This document shows, in pieces, positions 1-8,770 of a stretch of 64,000 nt of DNA. The notes under the pieces were generated by a model, which was given only the letters and a program-made list of their open reading frames with translations, did no database searches and had not been told where the DNA came from. The stretch's first letter is position 1. Every line of letters starts with the position of its first letter. Source of the stretch: Dyella sp. ASV21. GTDB taxonomy: Bacteria; Pseudomonadota; Gammaproteobacteria; Xanthomonadales; Rhodanobacteraceae. The position numbers and the translations under genes were made by a program. The stretch is taken from assembly GCF_016428975.1 (NCBI RefSeq), contig NZ_JAELTT010000001.1, positions 108,408-172,407 of the forward strand, in the 5' to 3' direction.

Positions 1-384
1 TCATAAATCCTTGATCCTACTAACGTGAGTGATTGCCACGAGGCGTTACGTGCCGCGCCATCGAGGCTGCAAACCCTTGTGCGGGCCTTCCTGCCCGGGA
101 AACGCACAATCGCCAACGACGGCCACGGTATGTGGTCGCTCCGCAGCACGTTCCTACGGCTGCTCGTCGTCAGCGTTGCTGGCCCCTTTTCCCCTTGGTT
201 GCCAAATGGCTTTGCAAGCAAAGCCTTACAGCAAGACATGGCAACTATCGCAGTGTATCAGAAGTTTACGAAGCTCCCATCTGTCTTTGGAGCTAGGGGC
301 GCCAGGATTTTTCGCTCACCTGGGGCGAGTGAGTTTCTGCGTTCACCGTCGGCGGCACGTGCGCTTCCATTGGTGCCAGAAGCG
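1..384. other. intergenic region at left edge
   Basis: I see no convincing gene here. The open frames in this stretch have no family resemblance and are overlapped by one another. There is an 18-base palindrome at 208-225 (arms GGCTTTGC and GCAAAGCC, two bases between). At the extreme left a minus-strand ATG (positions 2-4) preceded by AAGGA could be the start of a gene running out of the window, but only the first codon would be inside. Confidence 0.4.
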
Positions 385-415
385 ACGAAGCCGCCAGCAG
401 GGCTGGCGGCTTCGT
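385..415 (-). terminator. hairpin downstream of leucine dehydrogenase gene
   Basis: A perfect 14-bp stem with a 3-base loop (385-398, loop AGG, 402-415) lies about 35 bases past the stop of the leftward dehydrogenase gene. No clear T-run follows on either strand, so it may be a Rho-assisted stop or an RNA-stabilising 3' end rather than a classic intrinsic terminator. Confidence 0.55.
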
Positions 416-448
416 GGATACCCGAGACTCAGTGAGCCCGGCGATCGC

Positions 449-1552
449 TTACTGGCCGCGCATGCGACCAGCAAAGCGCGGACCGTGGTTGCCCATGGTC
501 GGCAGCTTGATCTTACCGATGGCCTCGATGCGTTCTTCGGCCAGGCGGTCGGCCGCCTTATAGGTCGGCACGCCTTCGTTCTTGGAGATTTCGAAGATGC
601 GACCCAGGTTGTAGTAGATCGTGCGCATCATGCGCATGGCGCGCTCGCGGTTGTAGCCGTCGATTTCCAGCGACACGTTCATCACGCCGCCGGCATTCAC
701 CGCATAGTCCGGCGCGTACAGCACGCCGCGACGCTGCAGCTCGTCACCGATGGCGTCGGTGGCCAGCTGGTTGTTGGCCGCGCCACAGATGATCTTGGCC
801 TTGATGCGGTCGATGGTCTGCTCGTTGAGCGTGCCGCCCAGGGCGCACGGCGAATACACGTCGGCGTCGACGTCGTAGATCTCATCCAGGCCCACGGCTT
901 CGCAGCCCAGCTCGTCCACGCAGCGCTGCACGGCATCCTTGTTGATGTCGGTGACGAACACCTTGGCGCCCTGTTCGCGCAACAGCTTGATGAACTCGCT
1001 GCCCACGTGGCCGCAGCCTTGCACGGCGTAGCTGTACTTGCCCACGTCCTCGTTACCGTGCTTGACCTGCAGCGCGGCCATCAGGCCCTGCAGCGTGCCG
1101 AACGCGGTGAACGGCGACGGGTCGCCCGAGCCGCCATGCACCTGGTGCACGCCGGTGACGTATTCGGTTTCACGGAACACGTATTCCATGTCGTTGACGT
1201 CGATGCCGACGTCTTCGGCGGTGATGTAGCGGCCATTGAGCGAGTTGACGAAGCGGCCGAAGGCGCGGAACAGCGCTTCGGACTTGTCCTTGCTCGGGTC
1301 GCCGATGATCACGGCCTTGCCGCCACCCAGGTTCAGGCCGGCCACGGCATTCTTGTAGGTCATGCCGCGCGACAGGCGCAGCACGTCGTTCACCGCGTCC
1401 TGCTCGCTCTTGTACGGCCACATGCGCAGGCCGCCCAGCGCGGGGCCCAGCACCGTATTGTGAATCGCGATGATGGCCTTCAGGCCGGCGTCCTTGTTAT
1501 GGCAGAAGACGACTTCTTCGTGACCCGTGTTGGCGATGGTTTCAAAAATCAT
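449..1552 (-). CDS. ldh: leucine dehydrogenase (Glu/Leu/Phe/Val dehydrogenase family)
   Basis: Cytoplasmic NAD-dependent oxidative deamination of branched-chain amino acids to 2-oxo acids, or the reverse. The 367-residue protein has the family length. The N-terminal catalytic half carries GGLRMWPY, RGMTYKNA (Lys67) and GGGKAVI (Lys79), the substrate-binding and catalytic lysine motifs. The C-terminal half has the Rossmann motif QGCGHVG near residue 180. The gene stands alone, facing the edge of the window, with a strong hairpin after its stop. It lies downstream of the hydroxyproline operon on the same strand but is separated from it by an intrinsic terminator. Leucine is favoured over valine or phenylalanine by overall resemblance; exact substrate is inferred. 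Confidence 0.88.
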   Translation of the reverse strand: MIFETIANTGHEEVVFCHNKDAGLKAIIAIHNTVLGPALGGLRMWPYKSEQDAVNDVLRLSRGMTYKNAVAGLNLGGGKAVIIGDPSKDKSEALFRAFGRFVNSLNGRYITAEDVGIDVNDMEYVFRETEYVTGVHQVHGGSGDPSPFTAFGTLQGLMAALQVKHGNEDVGKYSYAVQGCGHVGSEFIKLLREQGAKVFVTDINKDAVQRCVDELGCEAVGLDEIYDVDADVYSPCALGGTLNEQTIDRIKAKIICGAANNQLATDAIGDELQRRGVLYAPDYAVNAGGVMNVSLEIDGYNRERAMRMMRTIYYNLGRIFEISKNEGVPTYKAADRLAEERIEAIGKIKLPTMGNHGPRFAGRMRGQ

Positions 1553-1669
1553 TGGAACGGAGACTCCACGTTTGGCGGCACCGTGGGGACGGACAGCCGC
1601 AGGATGGAGGCGGGGATCGATCCAGTGCGGCCCCGCCCGGGCGTACTAACAAAAGCCTTAAAGTCAAAA

Positions 1670-1688
1670 CCCCGACCAGAGGTCGGGG
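1670..1688 (-). terminator. intrinsic terminator of the hydroxyproline operon
   Basis: On the minus strand an 8-bp GC stem (CCCCGACC/GGTCGGGG, 3-base loop) is followed by GTTTTGACTTT (1661-1670). It sits about 95 bases past the stop of the permease gene and marks the likely 3' end of the long leftward operon. Confidence 0.8.
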
Positions 1689-1781
1689 CAGTGAGCTTAG
1701 TTGGATAGTTTAGTACGTCCCTGCGGCCGGGGTTGTTGCGACGCGGCAAGTCGCTGGCGTATGGGGCTTTTTTCCTTCGGC

Positions 1782-3191
1782 TCAGGCCGCTTTGGTGGCC
1801 AGGCGGCTGTTGCGGCGCCCGTAGCCGAGGTAAAGCACGCCGCCCAGCAGCAGCCAGACGCCAAAGCGCACATAGGTAATGGTGGGCAGGCCCCAGATCA
1901 GCCAGCACGAGAAGCCCACCCCTATCGCCGGCACCAGCGGCACCCAGGGGGTGCGGAACGGCCGATGCAACTCCGGCTGCCGCCAGCGCAGCACGGCCAC
2001 CGCCGTGCAGATCACGATAAAGGCGCCCAGCACGCCGATATTCACCAGCTTGGCCAGCTCGTCCAGCGGGAACAGTCCGGCGGCGACCGTGGTTACTCCC
2101 CCGAGCAACAGGGTGGCGCGGTGCGGCGTGCGCCAGCGCGGATGCACCCCGGCGAACCAACCCGGCAGCAGGCCATCGCGACCCAGGCTGAAACCAATGC
2201 GTGCACCGGCCATCAGGTTGGCGAAGATCACGCTGGTGATGCCACACACCGACGCCAGCGAAATCACCACCATGGCCCACGGCAAGCCAATGCGCAGGAA
2301 CGCACCGGCCACCGGCGCGTCATTGTCCAGCGTGGTGTACGGGACGATGCCGGTGAGCACCAGGCAGATGGCGATGTACAGCAACATGGCGATGCCCAGC
2401 GACAACAACACGGCGCGCGGCAGGTCGCGTTGTGGCTCACGCGCTTCTTCGGCGGCGGTGGTGAGCATGTCGTAACCAAACACGGCGAAGAACACCACGG
2501 CGGCGCCGGTGACTACGCCATGCATGCCAAAGGGCATGAACGGGTGCCAGCGCTCGGGCTTCACGTAGGCCGCGCCGGCCGCCACGATCAGCGCGGCGCC
2601 GGCAATCTTGATTGCCACGATCAGCGTGTTGAAGCGCGCGCCCCATTCCATGCGCACCGCGAGCAGCGTGGTGATGGCTGCGGAAATGAGCATGGCTGGC
2701 AGGTTCACCATGCGCCCGGGCGCGCTACCCCAGGCGCCTTGCGCCCAGGTGGGCAGCGGCACGCCCGCGGCGTCCAGCAACGCTTGCATATAGCCCGACC
2801 AACCCACGGCCACTACGGCGGCGATCAGGGCGTATTCCAGCAGAAGATCCCAGCCGATGATCCAGCCGGCGAATTCGCCGAGCACGGCATAGCCATAGGT
2901 ATAGGCGCTGCCCGAAACCGGGATGAGTCCAGCGAATTCGGCATAGCACAGCGCCGCGGCGGCGCTGGCGATCCCGGCCATCAGGAAGGACACCAGCACC
3001 GCCGGGCCCGCCTGGGTGGCGGCCACGGTGCCGGTGAGCACGAAAATGCCCACGCCGATGATGCCGCCCAGGCCGATCGCGGTGAGCTGCCACAAGCCGA
3101 GCACGCGGCGCAGGCCACTGCCGCCCTTGGCCGCCTCGCGTTGCAGCGATTCCACCGATTTGCGGCGAAGCATGTCGTTGATCAGACCCAT
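1782..3191 (-). CDS. APC-family amino acid permease
   Basis: Inner-membrane amino acid transporter of the APC superfamily (cationic amino acid transporter-like branch), 469 residues with about twelve hydrophobic segments. The first membrane helix carries the signature GLGGIIGVGIF around residues 41-51, the unwound substrate-binding turn of APC carriers. The start is supported by GGGGAG six bases upstream. It is the last gene of the leftward run that begins with hydroxyproline epimerase; only 63 bases separate it from the DUF885 peptidase and a terminator follows it. The context suggests uptake of hydroxyproline, proline or related amino acids, but the substrate cannot be read from the sequence. 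Confidence 0.85.
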   Translation of the reverse strand: MGLINDMLRRKSVESLQREAAKGGSGLRRVLGLWQLTAIGLGGIIGVGIFVLTGTVAATQAGPAVLVSFLMAGIASAAAALCYAEFAGLIPVSGSAYTYGYAVLGEFAGWIIGWDLLLEYALIAAVVAVGWSGYMQALLDAAGVPLPTWAQGAWGSAPGRMVNLPAMLISAAITTLLAVRMEWGARFNTLIVAIKIAGAALIVAAGAAYVKPERWHPFMPFGMHGVVTGAAVVFFAVFGYDMLTTAAEEAREPQRDLPRAVLLSLGIAMLLYIAICLVLTGIVPYTTLDNDAPVAGAFLRIGLPWAMVVISLASVCGITSVIFANLMAGARIGFSLGRDGLLPGWFAGVHPRWRTPHRATLLLGGVTTVAAGLFPLDELAKLVNIGVLGAFIVICTAVAVLRWRQPELHRPFRTPWVPLVPAIGVGFSCWLIWGLPTITYVRFGVWLLLGGVLYLGYGRRNSRLATKAA

Positions 3192-3254
3192 CCGTTTCTC
3201 CCCGTGCTGCGTGTGGTGGTGCGGCGCTGAAAATTCGCGAAGGCGTGCCGGGGA

Positions 3255-5021
3255 TCAGGGTGCGGCCGGTTCCCGGTTGGCATAGGGCGAGGTGCCGCCC
3301 GCGGCGATGAATCGATCCACCTGCTGTTGCAGCACCGGTAGCGGCACCGAACCCAGCGCGAGCACGGTGTCGTGGAAGGCGCGAATATCGAAGCGTTCGC
3401 CCAGCGCCTTCTCCGCGCGCGTGCGTGCATCGACGATGGCAAGCTCGCCCAGGTAGTACGAAAGCGCCTGTCCGGGCCAGGCGATATAGCGGTCCACTTC
3501 GGTTTCGATTTCGTGCTCGCTCAGCGCGGTGTTGTCGCGCATATAGGCCTGCGCCTGCGCGCGACTCCAGCCGAAATGGTGAATACCGGTATCCACCACC
3601 AGCCGGCAGGCGCGCCACATCTGGTAACTGAGGTAGCCAAAGCGGTCGTACGGCGTGTCGTACATACCCATTTCCACGCCCAGGCGCTCGGCATACAGCG
3701 CCCAGCCTTCGCCATAGGCGGAGATATAGGTGTAGCGGCGGAAGTCCGGCAAGCCTTCGTGTTCGGCGGCCAGTGGCATCTGCAAGGCATGGCCCGGCGA
3801 GGATTCGTGCAGGGTCAGCGCGGCCAGCGAGTACAGCGGCCGCGAGGGTAGGTCATGGGTATTGACCAGATAGATGCCCGGGCCGCCGCGCCCACCGGTG
3901 TAGAACGGAGCCAGATCGGCCGGTACCGGTTCGATGGCGAAGCGTTGACGCGGCAGGCGACCGATGTAGTCGCCGATCTTGCCGTCCACGCGCTTGGCCA
4001 GCCACGCGGCATCCTTGAGCAGCTCGTCGGCGCTCTTGGGATAGAACTTAGGATCGGTGCGCAGATAGTGCAGGAACTCGGCGAAGCTGCCCTTGAAGCC
4101 GGTTTCACGAATGGTCTGGTCCATTTCGCCGCGGATGCGCGCTACTTCCTTCAGGCCCAAGGAATGGATCGCATCCGGGCTCATGTCCAGCGTAGTGAAC
4201 TCGCGTATGCGCGATGCGTAGTACGCCTTGCCATCCGGCATGGCTTCCGCCGCCAGGCTGGTGCGCGCCTGCTTCATATAGGTACTGCGCATGAAGTCGA
4301 GCAGCTTGGCGTACGCGGGAATCACCTTGCGCTGGATCGCTTCGCGACCCTGGGCGCGCAGCTGTGTCTGAAGGGCGGTGGGAACGTTGCCCGGCATGCG
4401 GCGGAACGGCGTGTAGAACAGGTTGTCATCGCCCGTGGCGTTGACCACATCGGCAATCGACTGGTCGCGCCCGGCCAGCGTTACCCGCGGCACGCTGAAC
4501 CCGCGCGCAAGCCCCGCACGCATATTGGCCGTCTGCTCGTCGAAGTAACGCGGTATATCGTTCAATTGCGCAATGTAGTGACGATAATCGTCCGCCGTGC
4601 GCAGCGTGCGGCGCGCGGTGAACCCCAGGTTGGTCCAGAAGGCGGTGTCGCTGTTGAACGGCATTTCCCAGCTTCGATAACGCTGGTTGTCCAGCAGCGT
4701 CTGGATCTGGTTGCGATACACCGCGTAGTTGACCGGATCGTCGCCGTGCAGGGACTCGGGCCGGATGCCATCGAGCTGCTTGAGCACATTGGCCCAGTAG
4801 TCCCCGCGCATGCGCTGGGTGGCCGCATCGACCTTGGGCAGGTGATCGGTGAGTTCACCCTGGCTGTCTTCGTCGTCCTCGCCTTTGAATTGAGCTTGCC
4901 GCCACGCCCATTCTTTGCTGTAGATGGCCTGGAAGCGCGCACCGGTATCTTCGTGTGCGGCTATCGATGGCGCCACCAGAAGACAGGCAAGGCAGGCGAG
5001 GGCGAAGAAAGGTAATTTCAT
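3255..5021 (-). CDS. exported DUF885 family metallopeptidase-like protein
   Basis: 588 residues with a cleavable signal peptide (about residues 1-22, ending SIAA before HEDT), so the product acts in the periplasm or outside. The DUF885 core is intact: HESSPGH near residue 395 and GEGWALYAE about 30 residues later form a HExxxGH plus Glu arrangement like that of zinc carboxypeptidases. Family members are poorly studied; a peptidase role is accepted on fold and motif. AAGGA lies seven bases before the ATG. It sits 36 bases after the M24 peptidase and 63 before the permease inside the hydroxyproline operon, which fits a role in releasing proline- or hydroxyproline-containing peptides; that role is inferred. 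Confidence 0.82.
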   Translation of the reverse strand: MKLPFFALACLACLLVAPSIAAHEDTGARFQAIYSKEWAWRQAQFKGEDDEDSQGELTDHLPKVDAATQRMRGDYWANVLKQLDGIRPESLHGDDPVNYAVYRNQIQTLLDNQRYRSWEMPFNSDTAFWTNLGFTARRTLRTADDYRHYIAQLNDIPRYFDEQTANMRAGLARGFSVPRVTLAGRDQSIADVVNATGDDNLFYTPFRRMPGNVPTALQTQLRAQGREAIQRKVIPAYAKLLDFMRSTYMKQARTSLAAEAMPDGKAYYASRIREFTTLDMSPDAIHSLGLKEVARIRGEMDQTIRETGFKGSFAEFLHYLRTDPKFYPKSADELLKDAAWLAKRVDGKIGDYIGRLPRQRFAIEPVPADLAPFYTGGRGGPGIYLVNTHDLPSRPLYSLAALTLHESSPGHALQMPLAAEHEGLPDFRRYTYISAYGEGWALYAERLGVEMGMYDTPYDRFGYLSYQMWRACRLVVDTGIHHFGWSRAQAQAYMRDNTALSEHEIETEVDRYIAWPGQALSYYLGELAIVDARTRAEKALGERFDIRAFHDTVLALGSVPLPVLQQQVDRFIAAGGTSPYANREPAAP

Positions 5022-5057
5022 CGTGCGTTCCTTGATCGTTCCGGTGGCGCCGCCTGC

Positions 5058-6266
5058 TCAGGCAAAGGGCCGGTCGATGGCTGGCGAGGGCGGTGTGAAC
5101 CAGGCCGCACCGTCCTCGGTCACGTAGAAGTGATCCTCCAGCCGTACGCCAAAACGATCGGGCACCACGATCATCGGCTCGTTGCTGCAGCACATGCCCG
5201 GTTGCAGCACGGTTGGGTTGCCGCGCACCAGGTAGGGCGTTTCGTGGATGCTCATTCCACAGCCGTGGCCGGTGCGATGGGGGATGCCCGGCAGCTGGTA
5301 ATCGGGCCCTAACCCCGCGCGCTCCACCACCGCACGCGCAGCGTCGTCCACCGAGGCGCAGGTGACCCCAGGGCGCACGGCATCGAAGGCGGCTTGTTGC
5401 GCGGCCCGCTCCAGATCCCAGATGCGCAGGTGTTCGGCGGTGGGTTCGCCGAAGATATAGGTGCGCGTGATGTCCGAGTGGTAACCCTGCACGGTGCAGC
5501 CGGTGTCGATCAGCACCAGTTCGTTGGGCGTCAGATACTGCTCGCCGGGTACGCCGTGCGGATACGCGGTGGCCTGGCCGAATTGCACAATGCAGAAGCT
5601 GGAGCCGTTGTCCGCGCCCATGGCGCGATGCGCTTCGTCGATAAAGCACACCAGCTCGCCGCGGCTGATGCCTTCGCGCATCAGGCCTGCCGCCAGGCGA
5701 TGCACTTGCAGTGTCATCGCCGTGGCTTGTTTCATCAGCGCCAGTTCGGCGGGCGATTTGCACAGGCGGCAGCCATCGACGATGGCGCTGGCGTCGTGCA
5801 GGGACGTATCGCCCAGCACGGCACGCAGACGTTCGCCCATGACGAAGGGCGCGGCCGGATCGAGGGCGAGGCTGCGTGCGCCGTGTTCGCGCAGCAGATC
5901 GGCCACGAGCTGGTGCGGGTCGTCGTGTTCCTCCCACAGGCGGATGTCGGCGGGAACGAGCAATACGTGTTCCAGCGAACCCCGCTCGAAGGCGGGACAG
6001 ATCACGATGGGTTCACCGTGCTGTGTAAGCAGCAAGCCCACCATCCGCTCGCTGGCGCCCCAGGCGACGCCGCTGAAGTAACGCAGAGAGGTACCGGCCG
6101 TGATGAGTACGGCATCGATCTTGTGCTCACCCAGCAGGCGGCGGGCATGCGCCAGTCGCTGTCGATATTCCTCCGGCGCTATGGCTGGAGCGGGGCTGGG
6201 CCAGGGCGCCAGCGCGGCGCGTGCCTGGGCCAGGTCGAGGCCACCGATTTGGCGAGAAGAAGTCAT
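5058..6266 (-). CDS. M24 family Xaa-Pro peptidase
   Basis: Creatinase/prolidase-fold metallopeptidase, 402 residues. All five dinuclear metal ligands are visible: Asp in IDTGC, Asp in GYHSDITRT, His in HRTGHGCG, Glu in SNEPMI and Glu in RLEDHFYV. The start at 6266 was chosen because its ATG overlaps the stop of the upstream dehydrogenase gene as ATGA; a longer frame would invade that gene. No signal peptide, so it acts in the cytoplasm, probably on imported dipeptides with proline or hydroxyproline in second position. Xaa-Pro peptidases are known neighbours of hydroxyproline catabolic genes. Whether it is a dipeptidase or an aminopeptidase is not decidable here. Confidence 0.87.
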   Translation of the reverse strand: MTSSRQIGGLDLAQARAALAPWPSPAPAIAPEEYRQRLAHARRLLGEHKIDAVLITAGTSLRYFSGVAWGASERMVGLLLTQHGEPIVICPAFERGSLEHVLLVPADIRLWEEHDDPHQLVADLLREHGARSLALDPAAPFVMGERLRAVLGDTSLHDASAIVDGCRLCKSPAELALMKQATAMTLQVHRLAAGLMREGISRGELVCFIDEAHRAMGADNGSSFCIVQFGQATAYPHGVPGEQYLTPNELVLIDTGCTVQGYHSDITRTYIFGEPTAEHLRIWDLERAAQQAAFDAVRPGVTCASVDDAARAVVERAGLGPDYQLPGIPHRTGHGCGMSIHETPYLVRGNPTVLQPGMCCSNEPMIVVPDRFGVRLEDHFYVTEDGAAWFTPPSPAIDRPFA

Positions 6267-7861
6267 GAATGCAGTGCCTGCTTGTCGAGAGGGTCGAGGC
6301 ACCACACGCCATCAATGCAGCGCGCAACGCCGCCCGGGTTGGCATCGCGCAGTTCAACCGGCAGAAGGTGCTCGGCCACGTTGTCATAGCAGTGCAGGGC
6401 GGTGAAACGCTGGATGGCGGCGGGCATGCCTACGGCGGTGAAACCGGGGTGGCCGGTGCTGGGATACGGCCCGCCGTGATTCATCGCCGGGCTCACCGCG
6501 ACGCCCGTTGGCATGCGATTGCCGATGAGCCGGCCAACGCGCGGACGCAGCGCCTGCGTCAGGGCCGTCGCCGTGGCATCGTCCGCGCCATGGCTGGCGG
6601 TATAGAGCGTGCCAGTGAGATTGCCCTCGAAGGCATGCGCCACGGCAAGCATCTCGGCTTGGTCGCGCACGCGGACCAGCAGGCTTACCGGGCCAAAGGC
6701 CTCCGTCTGCAAGGCGCGCGGCTCGCGCAGGAACTGCGTGGCGTCCACGCTCAACAAGGTCGGCGCGTGGCGATAGCCCGGTGCGCCGGCATCACCGCCC
6801 GCCAGCAATTGCGCGCCCGCAGCGCGCAGGATGGTCAGGTTGCGTTGCAGATGTTCCAGCACGCCGCGCGAGAACAGCACGTGGGGCGCGGCTGCCGCGA
6901 AATGCTCGCGCGCCGCCGCCACGAACGCGTCGCCGGCGGCATCGCTCGGCACGATCACGACACCGGGGTTGGTGCAGAACTGGCCGCTGCCCATGGTGCA
7001 GGAGGTGTAGAACTCCTGTGCCAATGCGGCACCGCGTTCGGCTAACGCACCAGGCAGCAGGAACACCGGATTCACGCTGGATAGTTCGACGTAAGCGGGA
7101 ATGCCCGCCGCATCGGCGGCTGCCTTGAGTGCCAGGCCGCCCGCGCGGCTTCCCGTGAAACCGATCGCGCCCACGCGCGGATCGCTGGCCAGTCGTTCGC
7201 CCAAGGAAGGATCAAGGTGATAGAGCATCTGCACGGTGGCCGCAGGCAGGCCGGTTTCGCGCACGGCGGCGAGCGCGAGCTGAGCCAGTCGCTCGCTGGT
7301 GGCCGGATGCGAAGGATGCGCCTTGGCGATCACCGGATTGCGCGCGGCGATGGCGGAGGCGAAGTCGCTGCCGGCGATGGCGTTGAAGGCGAACGGGAAG
7401 TTGTTGGGGCCCAGTACCAGCACCGGCTTGCACAAGGGCGCGCGATGCGCGCGCAAGTTGGCGGCGGTATCGATCACCGGCTGCGTCCACCCATAGCTGC
7501 GCGCGGCCTTGGCGGCTTGGCGAAGCTGATGGGTGGTGCGGGGCAGCTCCACGTTGGCGAGTCGCGGTTGCGTGGGCAGCGCGGTTTCCGCGTGTGCCAG
7601 TTCAACCAGTGCCTCGGCATCGGCTTCGATACCGGCCGCATAGGCCTCCAGGAAAGCAGCCACGCGTTCGGGTGGCGTAGCGGCAAGTGGCGACGCGGCA
7701 AGGGACGCCGCGCTGAGCGCGGCCTCCACGTCGGCCGCGCCGCTCACGGGATAGGCTGGGCCGATGGCCTCGCCGGTGGCGGGGTTCTCCGCACGGAACG
7801 CGTTGATGAGTTCACGGGCGGCACGCCACTCGCCATCGATCAATAGCGGCTGGGTGGCCAT
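6263..7861 (-). CDS. lhpG: 2-ketoglutaric semialdehyde (2,5-dioxopentanoate) dehydrogenase
   Basis: Last step of hydroxyproline breakdown: oxidises 2,5-dioxopentanoate to 2-oxoglutarate with NAD(P). The 532-residue protein is an aldehyde dehydrogenase: VLGPNNFPF near residue 155 (cofactor site), GFTGSRAGG (Rossmann), VELSSVNP with the general-base Glu, and GQFCTNPG with the catalytic Cys, the last in the form seen in hydroxyproline-type ketoglutaric semialdehyde dehydrogenases. The start at 7861 leaves one base after the upstream stop; an in-frame upstream Met would overlap it. The gene overlaps the M24 peptidase by four bases. Function rests on family motif plus operon context. Confidence 0.88.
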   Translation of the reverse strand: MATQPLLIDGEWRAARELINAFRAENPATGEAIGPAYPVSGAADVEAALSAASLAASPLAATPPERVAAFLEAYAAGIEADAEALVELAHAETALPTQPRLANVELPRTTHQLRQAAKAARSYGWTQPVIDTAANLRAHRAPLCKPVLVLGPNNFPFAFNAIAGSDFASAIAARNPVIAKAHPSHPATSERLAQLALAAVRETGLPAATVQMLYHLDPSLGERLASDPRVGAIGFTGSRAGGLALKAAADAAGIPAYVELSSVNPVFLLPGALAERGAALAQEFYTSCTMGSGQFCTNPGVVIVPSDAAGDAFVAAAREHFAAAAPHVLFSRGVLEHLQRNLTILRAAGAQLLAGGDAGAPGYRHAPTLLSVDATQFLREPRALQTEAFGPVSLLVRVRDQAEMLAVAHAFEGNLTGTLYTASHGADDATATALTQALRPRVGRLIGNRMPTGVAVSPAMNHGGPYPSTGHPGFTAVGMPAAIQRFTALHCYDNVAEHLLPVELRDANPGGVARCIDGVWCLDPLDKQALHS

Positions 7862-7862
7862 C

Positions 7863-8768
7863 TTAGAGTACCGGTGTGTGGGCAATGGCGTGATCGATCA
7901 CGCGCAACGCCGTCTCGCGCTCGGCACCCGTGATGGGCAGGCGCGGTGCGCGTACGCGTTCGCTGCCCATGCCGACCTTTTCCTGCACCAGCTTGATGAG
8001 CTGCACGAACTTGGGCACGGTATCCAGGCGCAGCAGCGGCAGGAACCAGCCATACAGCTCGGCGGCCGCGTCGGCACCGCCATCGCGGGCGAGTTCGAAC
8101 AGTTTGACCGATTCCTTGGGGTAGGCATTGACCAGGCCAGCGATCCAGCCGCGCGCGCCCATCGCCACGCCCTCCACGATGGCATCGTCCATACCCACCA
8201 GCAGCTCCAGGCGATGGCCCAGCAGCGTTCGCAGCGCGGCAAAGCGGCGCACGTCGCCGGAGGATTCCTTTACCGCCTGCACGTTGGGGAATTCCGCGGC
8301 GAGTTCGGCGATCTGCTCGGGCGAGAAATCGGTCTTATAGGCAACGGGGTTGTTGTAGAGCATGCACGGCAGATCGGTGGCGGCAATGACCGCGCGCAGG
8401 TGTGCGCCCATCTCGTGCCAATCGGTGGAGTAGACGTAGGGAGGCAGCACCATCAGGCCGGCGGCGCCCAGCGCCTTGGCTTCACGCGCGAGCCGCACGG
8501 CTTCGTCGGTGGAGAGCGCGGCGATGCCCGGGATAACGGGCGCACGACCGGCCAGCGCGGTAACCAGGGTGCGCATGATCGCCAGCTTCTCCTCGAAGCT
8601 CAGCGTGGCCGCTTCCCCCAGCGAGCCGAGCGGCACGATGCCGGTGCAGCCGCTGTCGATCAGCGTGCGCGCATGCTGGGCGAGAAAGGCGTGATCGACC
8701 TGGCCGTCCACGGTGAAGGGAGTGGTGATGGCGGGGATCACACCGCGCCAGAGGGTGGTGTTGCTCAT
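7863..8768 (-). CDS. lhpC: 1-pyrroline-4-hydroxy-2-carboxylate deaminase (DapA family)
   Basis: A 301-residue dihydrodipicolinate synthase/N-acetylneuraminate lyase-family TIM barrel. Key residues are visible: the Schiff-base Lys in AVKESSGD (near 168), Tyr in CMLYNNP (near 140), and GSLGEAATLS near 50. In hydroxyproline clusters this family converts pyrroline-4-hydroxy-2-carboxylate to 2,5-dioxopentanoate and ammonia. Its position between the dehydrogenase subunits and the semialdehyde dehydrogenase matches the reaction order. It is one base from lhpG and two bases from lhpE. True lysine-pathway DapA is the alternative, but the context argues strongly against it. Confidence 0.87.
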   Translation of the reverse strand: MSNTTLWRGVIPAITTPFTVDGQVDHAFLAQHARTLIDSGCTGIVPLGSLGEAATLSFEEKLAIMRTLVTALAGRAPVIPGIAALSTDEAVRLAREAKALGAAGLMVLPPYVYSTDWHEMGAHLRAVIAATDLPCMLYNNPVAYKTDFSPEQIAELAAEFPNVQAVKESSGDVRRFAALRTLLGHRLELLVGMDDAIVEGVAMGARGWIAGLVNAYPKESVKLFELARDGGADAAAELYGWFLPLLRLDTVPKFVQLIKLVQEKVGMGSERVRAPRLPITGAERETALRVIDHAIAHTPVL

Positions 8769-8770
8769 GC

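Noticed and set aside
208..225. GGCTTTGC/GCAAAGCC palindrome as a terminator or operator
   Set aside because: The loop is only two bases, no T-run follows and no adjacent gene is supported; it may be chance.
29..1708. Long open frame on the plus strand over the leucine dehydrogenase gene
   Set aside because: It is antisense to a gene with clear family motifs, is rich in Arg/His/Ala, and shows no family resemblance. GC-rich codon bias opens such frames.
1701..3230. Long plus-strand open frame across the permease
   Set aside because: His/Arg/Gln-rich shadow of the permease gene with no recognisable domain.
7863..8768. True dihydrodipicolinate synthase (lysine pathway)
   Set aside because: The gene sits two bases from hydroxyproline dehydrogenase and one base from the semialdehyde dehydrogenase, so the hydroxyproline role is far more likely.
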